DNA of 64,000 bases, taken from the NCBI GenBank assembly GCA_040752835.1, contig JBFMGG010000005.1:62001-126000 (forward strand), given 5' to 3'. How positions within the stretch are numbered: the stretch's first letter is position 1; each line of letters begins with the position of its first letter. The translations under genes and the position numbers were made by a program. This DNA comes from Campylobacterota bacterium (GTDB lineage Bacteria > Campylobacterota > Campylobacteria > Campylobacterales > Sulfurimonadaceae). The notes under the pieces are model-generated. The model did not search any database. It had not been told where the DNA came from and saw only the letters and a list, made by a program, of their open reading frames with translations. This document shows, in pieces, positions 50,588 to 58,019 of the stretch.

Positions 50588-51108
50588 AACCTTTCTGGAT
50601 CGTATCGATACTCGCATCAGCGGTATTCGCCGCCCCGAATACCAAGTCGTACGAGTGTACGAAAATCTTTGAAGACCGTAAAAACGAACTGCTCGTCGAA
50701 CTCGAGCGGATCGACGAGCAGCGCCAGTCGCTCGACGCGCTCAAGCGGGCGACCGAAGACCTCCTCCGTAAAAAAGAGGCGATGATCAAAGGGAAAGACA
50801 CCAAGGTGGACCAGAAACTGGCCGAGATCAAGGCCAAGGAAGCCTCGGTGAAAAAGATGCTCGAGCAGAACAAAAAAGTGCTCGACGAGATCAAGCAGCT
50901 CAAAGCCGACAAAGTTTCCCAGACATTTGCCAAAATGAAGCCCGCCGCATCAGCGCAGATTCTATCGCAAATGAGTGCCGACGAAGCCGCCGGGATCATG
51001 AGCACGCTCAATACGAAAGTGGTAGGGCAGATTCTGGCGAAAATGGATCCGAAAAAAGGGTCCGAAATTACCGCGAAACTCAAGGCTATTCCCGAACCAA
51101 AGCCCTAA
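50584..51108 (+). CDS. MotE-like periplasmic protein (MgtE-N-type domain)
   Basis: A 174-residue exported protein. It has a signal peptide (about 1-16), then a long coiled coil (about 27-110) and a C-terminal segment of repeated short helices, with KMKPAASAQILSQMSADEAA (112-131) and AKMDPKKGSEIT, typical of the MgtE N-terminal/MotE domain. MotE-type proteins act as chaperones for a flagellar motor component. The overlap with the FliJ-like gene suggests a motility pair. There is no flagellar structural gene nearby, so context support is limited. Confidence 0.75.
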   Translation: MKPFWIVSILASAVFAAPNTKSYECTKIFEDRKNELLVELERIDEQRQSLDALKRATEDLLRKKEAMIKGKDTKVDQKLAEIKAKEASVKKMLEQNKKVLDEIKQLKADKVSQTFAKMKPAASAQILSQMSADEAAGIMSTLNTKVVGQILAKMDPKKGSEITAKLKAIPEPKP

Positions 51109-51147
51109 TCCCACTGCCGCCTAAGCCATTTTAGAGGTGTTTTGGGA

Positions 51148-51153
51148 TAAAAT
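51148..51153 (+). promoter_or_regulatory. Putative -10 box ahead of DUF507-carA
   Basis: TAAAAT lies 27 bases ahead of ATG 51180, in the 71-base gap after the MotE-like gene, with TTTTAG upstream as a possible -35. Confidence 0.3.
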
Positions 51154-51179
51154 GGCAAAAATTCCACTCAGGGCAGGCA

Positions 51180-51731
51180 ATGAAGGTTTCACTGACACAC
51201 GTACCCCACATCGCAACGCGTATTGCCGTTGATCTAAGCCGCAGCGGGCTGGTCACGATGACCAAAGGGCTGGAAAGTGCCGCAAAAGAAGCGGAATCGG
51301 TCTTGGCTGCCAACATCAAAAAAGAGATGGCCCTCGAAGAGAAAGTCAAAGAGATCGTCAACGCCAACGAAGAGCAGATCGATTTCTACCTTGCCGACGA
51401 ACGCCAGCTTTTTTTCATGATCAAAAAGAAACTGGCTCCGGAATTCGGCGTCATCCTTTCGTACGAAGACCGTTATTCGGACATTGCCCACCAGATTCTC
51501 GACGCCCTTTATGAAGAAGACCTGATCCGTTACGACGTCAGCGAAAACCGGATCAAAAACGTCATTTACGACGCGATCACCGCATCGATCGCCGATACGG
51601 CCGAGATCGAATCGGCCGTATTCCAGAAAATCAAAAGCTACAAGCGCCATCTCATTCCCGGGACCGACGAGTTTGAGATCGTTTACGACAAACTCTACAA
51701 AGAAGAGCTGGTACGAAGGGGGATCGCATGA
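51180..51731 (+). CDS. DUF507 family protein
   Basis: A 183-residue soluble protein matching DUF507 in two tandem similar halves. Residues 1-90 (SLTHVPHIATRIAVDL to KKLAPEFG) and 95-180 (YSDIAHQILDALYEEDLI to YKEELVRRG) share a helical pattern with conserved acidic and basic positions. Function of the family is unknown. It overlaps carA by 4 bases, an order I associate with Campylobacterota genomes, and this coupling may hint at a role in nucleotide metabolism or simply shared transcription. Confidence 0.82.
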   Translation: MKVSLTHVPHIATRIAVDLSRSGLVTMTKGLESAAKEAESVLAANIKKEMALEEKVKEIVNANEEQIDFYLADERQLFFMIKKKLAPEFGVILSYEDRYSDIAHQILDALYEEDLIRYDVSENRIKNVIYDAITASIADTAEIESAVFQKIKSYKRHLIPGTDEFEIVYDKLYKEELVRRGIA

Positions 51732-52858
51732 TGCGCGACGTATGGATTTATCTTGAAAACGGCACTTACCTGCAGGGGAAGAGTTTCGGTGCCGACACCA
51801 CCGCCGTCGGTGAAATCGTTTTCAATACGTCTATGAGCGGATACCAGGAGATCATCACCGACCCTTCCTACGCGGGGCAGTTTGTGACCTTCACGATGCC
51901 TGAAATCGGGAATGTCGGGGTCAATGCCGAAGATATGGAAAGCACCCGTGCCCACTGCAAGGGGATCATCGTCCGTCAATACCAGGCGCGATACTCGAAT
52001 TTCCGCGCCGAAGAGGCTCTGCACACTTTTCTCGAAAAACACGGTATTATCGGGATCTGCGAAGTCGACACCCGTTTCATCACGAAAATGCTCCGTACCG
52101 AAGGGGCGATGATGATGATCGCTTCTACAAAGGTAAGCGACAAGGGCGAACTCAAAAAAATGCTTGAAAGCTCTCCGCGCATCGAAGAGATCAACTACAT
52201 CGAGGAAGTGAGCACGAAGAGCCCCTACAAACACCGTGACGGCGTCTACGATCCCGTAACGTTCCGCTACAACGACGCCTCTGAAGCCAAAGCGCGTCTT
52301 GCCGCGATCGATTTCGGGGTAAAACGCAACATCCTCAACGAACTCACCGAAGTGGGATTCGAAGTGGAAGTGCTTCCCAACACGTTCAATGCAGACGATT
52401 TGATCAAGCGCTATGAAGCCGGAGAGATCGACGGCGTGTTCCTCTCCAACGGCCCCGGAGACCCGCTGGTCCTGAAAAAGGAACAAGCCGAGATCAAAAA
52501 ACTGATCGAGCGTAAAGTTCCGCTGTGCGGCATCTGCCTCGGGCACCAGCTGCTCAGCATCGCCCACGGGTACGATACCCACAAACTCAAATTCGGCCAC
52601 CACGGCGGGAACCACCCCGTTAAAAACGTCAAAACGGGAATGGTCGAGATCACGGCGCAGAACCACAACTACAACGTTCCCGAATCGGTGCGCGAAATCG
52701 CCGACGTGACCCATATCAACCTCTTCGACAATACGATTGAAGGGCTTCGCTACAAAACGGGTCCCGTCTTCTCGGTGCAACACCACCCCGAATCGAGCCC
52801 GGGACCGAAAGAGGCCCGCACCATTTTTACCGACTTCCTTCAGCTCGTTCAGCGCTGA
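51728..52858 (+). CDS. carA: Carbamoyl-phosphate synthase small subunit
   Basis: A 376-residue glutaminase subunit that passes ammonia to CarB for carbamoyl phosphate, precursor of arginine and pyrimidines. The N-terminal domain has GEIVFNTSMSGYQEIITDPS. The class I glutaminase domain has the nucleophile Cys in CGICLGHQLL and the His-Glu pair in VQHHPESSPGP. ATG 51728 overlaps the DUF507 stop; a second ATG follows at once. The gene for the large subunit is not in this window. Confidence 0.96.
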   Translation: MMRDVWIYLENGTYLQGKSFGADTTAVGEIVFNTSMSGYQEIITDPSYAGQFVTFTMPEIGNVGVNAEDMESTRAHCKGIIVRQYQARYSNFRAEEALHTFLEKHGIIGICEVDTRFITKMLRTEGAMMMIASTKVSDKGELKKMLESSPRIEEINYIEEVSTKSPYKHRDGVYDPVTFRYNDASEAKARLAAIDFGVKRNILNELTEVGFEVEVLPNTFNADDLIKRYEAGEIDGVFLSNGPGDPLVLKKEQAEIKKLIERKVPLCGICLGHQLLSIAHGYDTHKLKFGHHGGNHPVKNVKTGMVEITAQNHNYNVPESVREIADVTHINLFDNTIEGLRYKTGPVFSVQHHPESSPGPKEARTIFTDFLQLVQR

Positions 52859-53018
52859 TTCGGAGCGGCAGCGACCGCCCCATCAGCGATTTCTTCCCCC
52901 GGATATCTCTCTGTGTTACTTTTTTTCTCCTTATTCTGTATAAAACCTTAAATTTATCGTTAAGTTTTCATATGGCGAAAAACCTTTAAAAATTTAAGAT
53001 TCCTTAAATACTGCGATT

Positions 53019-53042
53019 GCTATTATTAGAGTGTCTAATAGC
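53019..53042. repeat. Inverted repeat in ccoN upstream region
   Basis: GCTATTA and TAATAGC are exact complements with a 10-base spacer. The left arm overlaps a possible -10 (TATTAT at 53021). Confidence 0.55.
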
Positions 53043-53044
53043 CT

Positions 53045-53061
53045 ACTTTTGTTACAAAAGT
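53045..53061. promoter_or_regulatory. 17-base palindrome, possible operator of ccoN
   Basis: ACTTTTGT and ACAAAAGT form a perfect palindrome around one central T. It lies about 90 bases ahead of ccoN and just before the large hairpin. It has operator-like size and symmetry but is not an FNR consensus site. Confidence 0.5.
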
Positions 53062-53065
53062 GTTA

Positions 53066-53110
53066 AGGGCACCCCTGAAAATCGGCTTTTACGGTTTTCA
53101 GGGGTGCCCT
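53066..53110 (+). promoter_or_regulatory. Large stem-loop in the ccoN leader
   Basis: AGGGCACCCCTGAAAATCG pairs with CGGTTTTCAGGGGTGCCCT around the loop GCTTTTA, a 19-base-pair stem with one G-U pair. No T run follows, so it is not a standard terminator. It lies 41 bases before the ccoN ATG, within the likely 5' leader. Confidence 0.65.
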
Positions 53111-53150
53111 AATCAGGCTCTTATGCTTTGAATCTTTAAGGAGGTCGTAA

Positions 53151-54632
53151 ATGGAGAATCGTCCATTGGAGTATGATTACACGGTCGCTAAGATGTTTAT
53201 GCTTACTACTGTGTTACTCGGAATCGTCGGAATGCTCGTCGGTGTTATTTTGGCATGGCAAATGGCATTTCCGGCAGTAAATCTTATGCTGGGTGAAGGG
53301 TTGGCGGAGTACACCAACTTCAGCCGTCTTCGTCCGTTGCATACCGACGCGGTAATCTTCGGGTTTACCCTGAGCGGTATTTGGGCTACATGGTATTATG
53401 TAGGTCAGCGTGTTTTGAAAGTATCGATGGCGGAATCTAAATTCCTCATGTTCCTCGGTAAACTGCACTTCTGGCTCTATCTGCTCGTTGTTGTAGCGGT
53501 TGTCGGTTCACTCTTGATGGGTATCACTACCTCGAAAGAGTATGCGGAATTCGAATGGCCGATCGACATCGCTGTCGTAGCGGTATGGGTTATCTGGGGT
53601 ATGAGCGTTTTCGGTTTGATCGGTATCCGCCGTGAAAAATCGCTTTACATCTCTATCTGGTATTACATCGCTACGTTCCTCGGTATCGCTATGCTTTACC
53701 TGTTCAACAACATGGCTATCCCTACGTATTTCGCTTCCGGCGGTATCGGTAACTGGTACCACTCTGTTTCGATGTATGCGGGAACCAACGACGCTCTGGT
53801 ACAGTGGTGGTACGGACACAACGCGGTTGCATTCGGTTTCACCGTTCCCATCGTTGCGATGATCTACTACTTCCTCCCGAAAGAATCGGGCCAAGCGGTT
53901 TATTCGTATAAACTCTCTTTGCTTGCGTTCTGGGGTCTGATGTTTGTTTACCTCTGGGCCGGCGGACACCACCTGATCTACTCTACTGTACCCGACTGGA
54001 TGCAGACTATGGGTTCTGTTTTCTCGGTAGTTCTGATTCTTCCTTCATGGGGTTCTGCGATCAACATGCTCTTGACCATGAAAGGTGAATGGCAGCAGGT
54101 AGCGGCAAGTCCGTTGATCAAATTCATGATCCTTGCGTCAACATTCTACATGTTCTCGACTCTTGAAGGTCCGATCCAGGCGATCAAATCGGTCAATGCG
54201 CTGGCTCACTTCACAGACTGGATCGTCGGTCACGTACACGACGGTGTTCTGGGATGGGTTGCGTTCATGATCATGGCCGCTCTTTTCCATATGGCTCCAC
54301 GTGTTTTCAAACGCGAGATCTATTCTAAATCACTGATGAACACGCAGTTCTGGATTCAGACTCTGGGTGTTGTTCTGTACTTCACGTCTATGTGGATCGC
54401 AGGTATTACACAGGGTATGATGTGGCGTGCTCACGATGAGTTCGGTAACCTAGCTTACTCGTTCATCGATACGGTTTCTGTATTGCACCCGTATTTCACT
54501 ATCCGTGCAGTTGGTGGTACATTGTATCTGATCGGTATGTTCTTGTTCGCGTACAACATGTACAAAACAATGACAAGCGCTCGTCGTGTTGATGAGAGCG
54601 AACTTCAAACCGCATCGCCTATGGGCGCTTAA
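53151..54632 (+). CDS. ccoN: cbb3-type cytochrome c oxidase subunit I
   Basis: A 493-residue integral membrane protein with about twelve helices, the catalytic subunit of the high-affinity terminal oxidase. Haem and copper ligand regions are visible: RPLHTDAVIFGF (His64), YGHNAVAFGFTVP, AGGHHLIYSTVPDWMQ and the HVHDGVLGW pair in the late helix. It reduces oxygen to water with haem b, haem b3 and CuB. Codons are biased to T-ending forms, unlike the glycan operon, as expected for a highly expressed gene. AAGGAGG precedes the ATG. Confidence 0.97.
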   Translation: MENRPLEYDYTVAKMFMLTTVLLGIVGMLVGVILAWQMAFPAVNLMLGEGLAEYTNFSRLRPLHTDAVIFGFTLSGIWATWYYVGQRVLKVSMAESKFLMFLGKLHFWLYLLVVVAVVGSLLMGITTSKEYAEFEWPIDIAVVAVWVIWGMSVFGLIGIRREKSLYISIWYYIATFLGIAMLYLFNNMAIPTYFASGGIGNWYHSVSMYAGTNDALVQWWYGHNAVAFGFTVPIVAMIYYFLPKESGQAVYSYKLSLLAFWGLMFVYLWAGGHHLIYSTVPDWMQTMGSVFSVVLILPSWGSAINMLLTMKGEWQQVAASPLIKFMILASTFYMFSTLEGPIQAIKSVNALAHFTDWIVGHVHDGVLGWVAFMIMAALFHMAPRVFKREIYSKSLMNTQFWIQTLGVVLYFTSMWIAGITQGMMWRAHDEFGNLAYSFIDTVSVLHPYFTIRAVGGTLYLIGMFLFAYNMYKTMTSARRVDESELQTASPMGA

Positions 54633-54647
54633 TCAGGAGGGAGAAAT

Positions 54648-55340
54648 ATGTTTCACTGGTTAGAAAAACACCCGTTCTTTTTCGCGGTTGCTGTATTCGT
54701 CGTCATTTCATTCGCAGGGCTCATCGAGATTCTGCCAAACTTCGCGCAGGCGTCTCAGCCGGTTGTCGGGACAAAACCCTACAGCACGCTGGAACTTGCG
54801 GGTCGTCATGTTTACATTAAAAACAGCTGTAACGCGTGTCACTCGCAGCTGGTTCGTCCGTTCAAATCTGAAACCGACCGTTACGGTCACTACAGCCTGA
54901 GCGGTGAATACGCTTACGACCGTCCGTTCCTTTGGGGTTCAAAACGTACAGGTCCTGACTTGATGCGTGTAGGTAACTACCGTACAACCGACTGGCACGA
55001 AAACCACATGTGGGAACCTTCAGCGGTTGTCCCTGGTTCGATCATGCCGGCGTACCGCTGGATGTTCAAAAATACGGCGGATATCGATACGGCGTATGCT
55101 GAGCAGGTAACGGTCAATAAAGTATTCGCGGTTCCTTACAACCAAGAGATCCCGATGGCTGACGGTACAAAAGCGACCGTTAAATTGGGTGCGACGTTGG
55201 AAGAAGCAAAAGCCGAAGCGCTTGAAGAAGCCAAAGCGATTGCAGCGGATATGAAAAACCAAGACGTCAAAGATGCGGTAGCGGCGGGACAGATTCCTGA
55301 AATCGTTGCGCTTATCGCATACATGAACAGCCTGAAATAA
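54648..55340 (+). CDS. ccoO: cbb3-type cytochrome c oxidase subunit II (mono-haem)
   Basis: A 230-residue membrane-anchored cytochrome c. One N-terminal helix (about 10-27) is followed by a periplasmic domain with the haem motif CNACH (61-65) and an axial-type Met in the VPGSIMPAYRWM segment. It passes electrons from CcoP to CcoN. An acidic, Ala-rich helix near residues 185-212 (EEAKAEALEEAKAIAADM) is an extension common in this phylum. It lies 15 bases after ccoN with its own AGGAGG. Confidence 0.96.
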   Translation: MFHWLEKHPFFFAVAVFVVISFAGLIEILPNFAQASQPVVGTKPYSTLELAGRHVYIKNSCNACHSQLVRPFKSETDRYGHYSLSGEYAYDRPFLWGSKRTGPDLMRVGNYRTTDWHENHMWEPSAVVPGSIMPAYRWMFKNTADIDTAYAEQVTVNKVFAVPYNQEIPMADGTKATVKLGATLEEAKAEALEEAKAIAADMKNQDVKDAVAAGQIPEIVALIAYMNSLK

Positions 55341-55350
55341 GGGGCAGAGC

Positions 55351-55566
55351 GTGGATATCGGTACGATTCAGGCGTATGCGTATTTTTTCTTCACGGCGTT
55401 TTTGGTGGTGGTGCTGTACGCGTACATCTACCACCTCTACAGTTCGCAGTGGAAAGGGAAGCGCGATTATGAAAAGTACGGAAATATCGCGCTTCACGAC
55501 GAGATCACGGACAAACCTGTCGAAGAGATCTCCAAAAACGATGAGATAAATAAGAAGGAGCCATAA
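55351..55566 (+). CDS. ccoQ: cbb3-type oxidase small subunit IV
   Basis: A 71-residue protein with one membrane helix (about 8-30) and a charged tail, of the size and place of CcoQ/FixQ, a small stabilising subunit of the cbb3 oxidase. It starts at GTG 55351 and its stop TAA shares one base with the ccoP ATG. Sequence identity in this family is low, so position carries much of the evidence. Confidence 0.85.
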   Translation: MDIGTIQAYAYFFFTAFLVVVLYAYIYHLYSSQWKGKRDYEKYGNIALHDEITDKPVEEISKNDEINKKEP

Positions 55567-56477
55567 TGAATAAGTTGATGGTATTCGGTGTCGTCTTCGT
55601 CGCTGCGCTGCTCGGCCTTACCTGGGTAATCGCCGGCGGCAACATGGGTGATGACATCGTCAACAAATTGGCAATGCTCGGTGCGGTCGCAACTGCGACC
55701 ATCGCTATCTTCGTAGCATTGAAATACATCCGTCAGATGCAGACGGACAAAGCGGGCGGTAAGCTTGCGGACGAAAACTGGGACGGTATCGGTGAATATA
55801 AAAACGAACTTCCTTTCGGATGGGCGGTTATTTTCCTCGGTCTCAACATCTGGGCTATCTGGTACTTCCTCGCGGGTTATCCCGTCAACGCGTATTCGCA
55901 AATCGGTGAATACAACGAAGACGTAGCGGCGCACGATGCGAAATTCGAAGCGCAGCATGCGAACATGGACGAAGAGACGCTCAAAGAGATGGGCGGATCG
56001 ATCTTCATCGTTCAGTGTGCTCCGTGTCACGGTCTGCAGGCCGACGGTATCGACGGCAAAGCGGCGAACCTGACGGTGCGTCTGGAAGAGAAAACGGTTA
56101 AACACGTTATCAACAACGGCCAGGGAATGCTCGGATATCCGGCGCCGATGCCTGATCGTAACGGTTTGATGAACGCCAACACGGGTGCCCTGATCACCGA
56201 CGCTGAAATCGATGCAGTCGCAAAATACGTTGCGGGCGGAATGAAAGGTACCGAAGGTGCCGATGTATTCGCCGGAACGTGTGCGGCATGTCACGGACCT
56301 GACGGTAAAGGTATGGAAATGGTTGCGCCAAGCATCGCCGAGTTCAATCCTACTTTGGTTGCCGACGTTCTCAAACACGGTAAAAAAGGTGCGATCGGTG
56401 CAATGCCTGCATTCAACAACTTGACCGAAGTTCAAGTCAAAGCGCTTGGTGCGTATGTCACCGGCCTCAGCAAATAA
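55566..56477 (+). CDS. ccoP: cbb3-type cytochrome c oxidase subunit III (di-haem)
   Basis: A 303-residue di-haem cytochrome c. Two N-terminal helices (about 4-22 and 33-55) and a further hydrophobic segment (85-103) precede two cytochrome domains with CAPCH (151-155) and CAACH (239-243). It accepts electrons from soluble cytochrome c and hands them to CcoO. Axial Met candidates lie in QGMLGYPAPMP and AIGAMPAFNN. It overlaps ccoQ by one base. Confidence 0.96.
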   Translation: MNKLMVFGVVFVAALLGLTWVIAGGNMGDDIVNKLAMLGAVATATIAIFVALKYIRQMQTDKAGGKLADENWDGIGEYKNELPFGWAVIFLGLNIWAIWYFLAGYPVNAYSQIGEYNEDVAAHDAKFEAQHANMDEETLKEMGGSIFIVQCAPCHGLQADGIDGKAANLTVRLEEKTVKHVINNGQGMLGYPAPMPDRNGLMNANTGALITDAEIDAVAKYVAGGMKGTEGADVFAGTCAACHGPDGKGMEMVAPSIAEFNPTLVADVLKHGKKGAIGAMPAFNNLTEVQVKALGAYVTGLSK

Positions 56478-56487
56478 GGAGAGTCTT

Positions 56488-56694
56488 ATGGAAAATCGTA
56501 GCATTTTTGCATTGGACGGCATCACCGGGATGTTGATTGCAACAGTATTGTTGCTCTCCATCCTTGCTTTCCTCACGGTTTTGGGACTCGGCGCGCAGCA
56601 AAACAATGCCGCCAACTTCTACAAAATCGAAAATGAAAAAGAGATCAAGATGATTAGCACCGATAACGCTAAGCATCGGGTCAACGTAGAGTAA
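56488..56694 (+). CDS. DUF4006 family small membrane protein
   Basis: A 68-residue protein with one membrane helix (about 13-33: MLIATVLLLSILAFLTVLG) and a polar tail. It matches DUF4006, a family I know from cbb3 oxidase clusters of Campylobacterota; its role is unknown but assembly or stability is likely. AAGGAGAG precedes ATG 56488. A longer frame from 56446 would overlap ccoP and lacks such a site. Confidence 0.8.
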   Translation: MENRSIFALDGITGMLIATVLLLSILAFLTVLGLGAQQNNAANFYKIENEKEIKMISTDNAKHRVNVE

Positions 56695-56704
56695 GGGGTT
56701 TAGT

Positions 56705-56806
56705 ATGGCAAGTATCATGGATAAACTCATCACTTGGACATTGGTGATTTCCGCAGCGGTAACGCTGTGGGCGGTTGTTACGCCCAATCACCTGTTCGTC
56801 GGGTAA
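56705..56806 (+). CDS. 33-residue single-helix protein in cbb3 cluster
   Basis: A short gene easily missed. ATG 56705, 9 bases after AAGGGG, opens a 33-codon frame ending in TAA at 56804. It encodes Met-Ala-Ser-Ile, a hydrophobic helix (about 8-26) and a short NHLFVG tail. It fits exactly in the gap between the DUF4006 gene and the next gene, with T-ending codons like its neighbours. It could be a small subunit or assembly factor of the oxidase. No family is recognised. Confidence 0.6.
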   Translation: MASIMDKLITWTLVISAAVTLWAVVTPNHLFVG

Positions 56807-56816
56807 AGGGTAACGT

Positions 56817-57518
56817 TTGTTACTCTCGCGAGGGCTGGCGGCCCTCACCTTCATTTGTATCTTCGCATTTTCTCTTCATGCAGAATTCTTATATAAAGAC
56901 GATGTTGTCAAAAATCCGGCATTTACCGAACAGATTAACGCGATCGGCACGGAGCTAAAAGCCAAAACGGGCGTTTCGCTCTACCTTGTCATGGTTCGTG
57001 ACCTCGACGGCAACCAGAGCATCGCCGACTTCGAAAAGCAGCTGGCCCGGGAAATCAAAGAGCCCGCCGTCATCATGACTTTTATCGAGCTGGAACAAAA
57101 AGTCGATATCCTGGCGCGTCCCGTCTCTTTATATGAGCATTTTAACAAACAGCAGGTCCTCAGTCCCAACGCAACGTTTATCGGTGCGGTGGTGAGCGCG
57201 GTGATGTTCGCCCGCAGCTACGACGAAGCCAAAGAGCTGATAGCCAACCGCGGCGGTACGATCCTCCCGATCCTGGCCGAAAAAGCCAAAGGGGACGATA
57301 TCGTCTCAAAATACTCGGTTGCCATGTACAACGGCTATGCCGACGTCGCCGAGCAGATTGCCGCGCATCAGGGGGTGAGCCTCAGCTCATCCGCCGGAAG
57401 CGGCAGCAAAAATTTCATCGATATTTTACGCGTCATTTTTTACGGTATCATTCTTTACGCAATTATCCTCTATATTCGGGGAAAATATTTTCGTAAAGAA
57501 GGTAAAAAGGATGAATAA
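56817..57518 (+). CDS. Exported TPM-like domain protein in cbb3 cluster
   Basis: A 233-residue protein starting at TTG 56817, 7 bases after AAAGGG. It has a signal peptide (about 1-22), a soluble periplasmic domain, and a C-terminal membrane helix (about 202-222) with a short basic tail. Residues 30-115 (INAIGTELKAKTGVSLYLVM, IADFEKQLAREI and VDILARPVSLYEHF) resemble the TPM/phosphatase-like fold, though no catalytic acidic cluster is obvious. Its place between oxidase genes and fixH suggests a role in oxidase assembly or protection. It overlaps fixH by 8 bases. Confidence 0.7.
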   Translation: MLLSRGLAALTFICIFAFSLHAEFLYKDDVVKNPAFTEQINAIGTELKAKTGVSLYLVMVRDLDGNQSIADFEKQLAREIKEPAVIMTFIELEQKVDILARPVSLYEHFNKQQVLSPNATFIGAVVSAVMFARSYDEAKELIANRGGTILPILAEKAKGDDIVSKYSVAMYNGYADVAEQIAAHQGVSLSSSAGSGSKNFIDILRVIFYGIILYAIILYIRGKYFRKEGKKDE

Positions 57519-58017
57519 AGACGCCGGCCGCAAATGGCCGATCATCATCGCCCTATCGATCCTCGGGATCATCGGTGCGTGTGTCGTAACGATCAAAGTC
57601 GCCCTCAATAACCCCGTTCAGATGTCCGATTACGGGCTCCAAAGCTACCACGATTACGATGCGAACGTCAATGAGATAATCGAGGCAAAAATCGCGTTCG
57701 ACCGGAAATACGACGTTGCTTTGCTGACTCCGAAGATCGTTGAAAAAGGGACGGTAATCACTTACCGCGTGAGCGACAAATCGGGCAAGGCGGTCGAGAA
57801 CGCAACAATCGAAGCGGTTTTGACGCGTCCGGATACGAGAGAGTTCGACATCACCCTCTCTCCTGAAACACCAAAAGACGGGAACTACACGTTTAAAGCG
57901 GTTGATCTGCCCAAACCGGGTCGCTGGGACATTCTGGCCAAAGTCAGCGTCGGCGGCGATACCCGCTATTACAACCTCAAAGCCGATACCCGAAACCCCA
58001 GCACGTTCGAATTTTAA
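57511..58017 (+). CDS. ccoH: FixH/CcoH-like cbb3 oxidase assembly protein
   Basis: A 168-residue protein with one N-terminal helix (about 10-31) after RKWP, then a periplasmic beta-rich domain. The N-terminus GRKWPIIIALSILGIIG, the early VALNNPVQMSDYGLQSYHDY stretch and the late KPGRWDILAKVSVGGDTRYY strand match FixH/CcoH, which assists assembly of the cbb3 oxidase. It ends the cluster 2 bases before addB. ccoG, ccoI and ccoS are not in the window. Confidence 0.85.
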   Translation: MNKDAGRKWPIIIALSILGIIGACVVTIKVALNNPVQMSDYGLQSYHDYDANVNEIIEAKIAFDRKYDVALLTPKIVEKGTVITYRVSDKSGKAVENATIEAVLTRPDTREFDITLSPETPKDGNYTFKAVDLPKPGRWDILAKVSVGGDTRYYNLKADTRNPSTFEF

Positions 58018-58019
58018 CG

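Larger units (their letters stand above)
52859..53150. other. Intergenic leader region of the cbb3 operon with nested inverted repeats
   Basis: These 292 bases between carA and ccoN hold no gene. They turn AT-rich after about 52915 and contain a TATTAT at 53021, an inverted repeat at 53019-53042, a 17-base palindrome at 53045-53061 and a 45-base hairpin at 53066-53110. AAGGAGG at 53139-53145 is the ccoN ribosome site. Confidence 0.7.
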
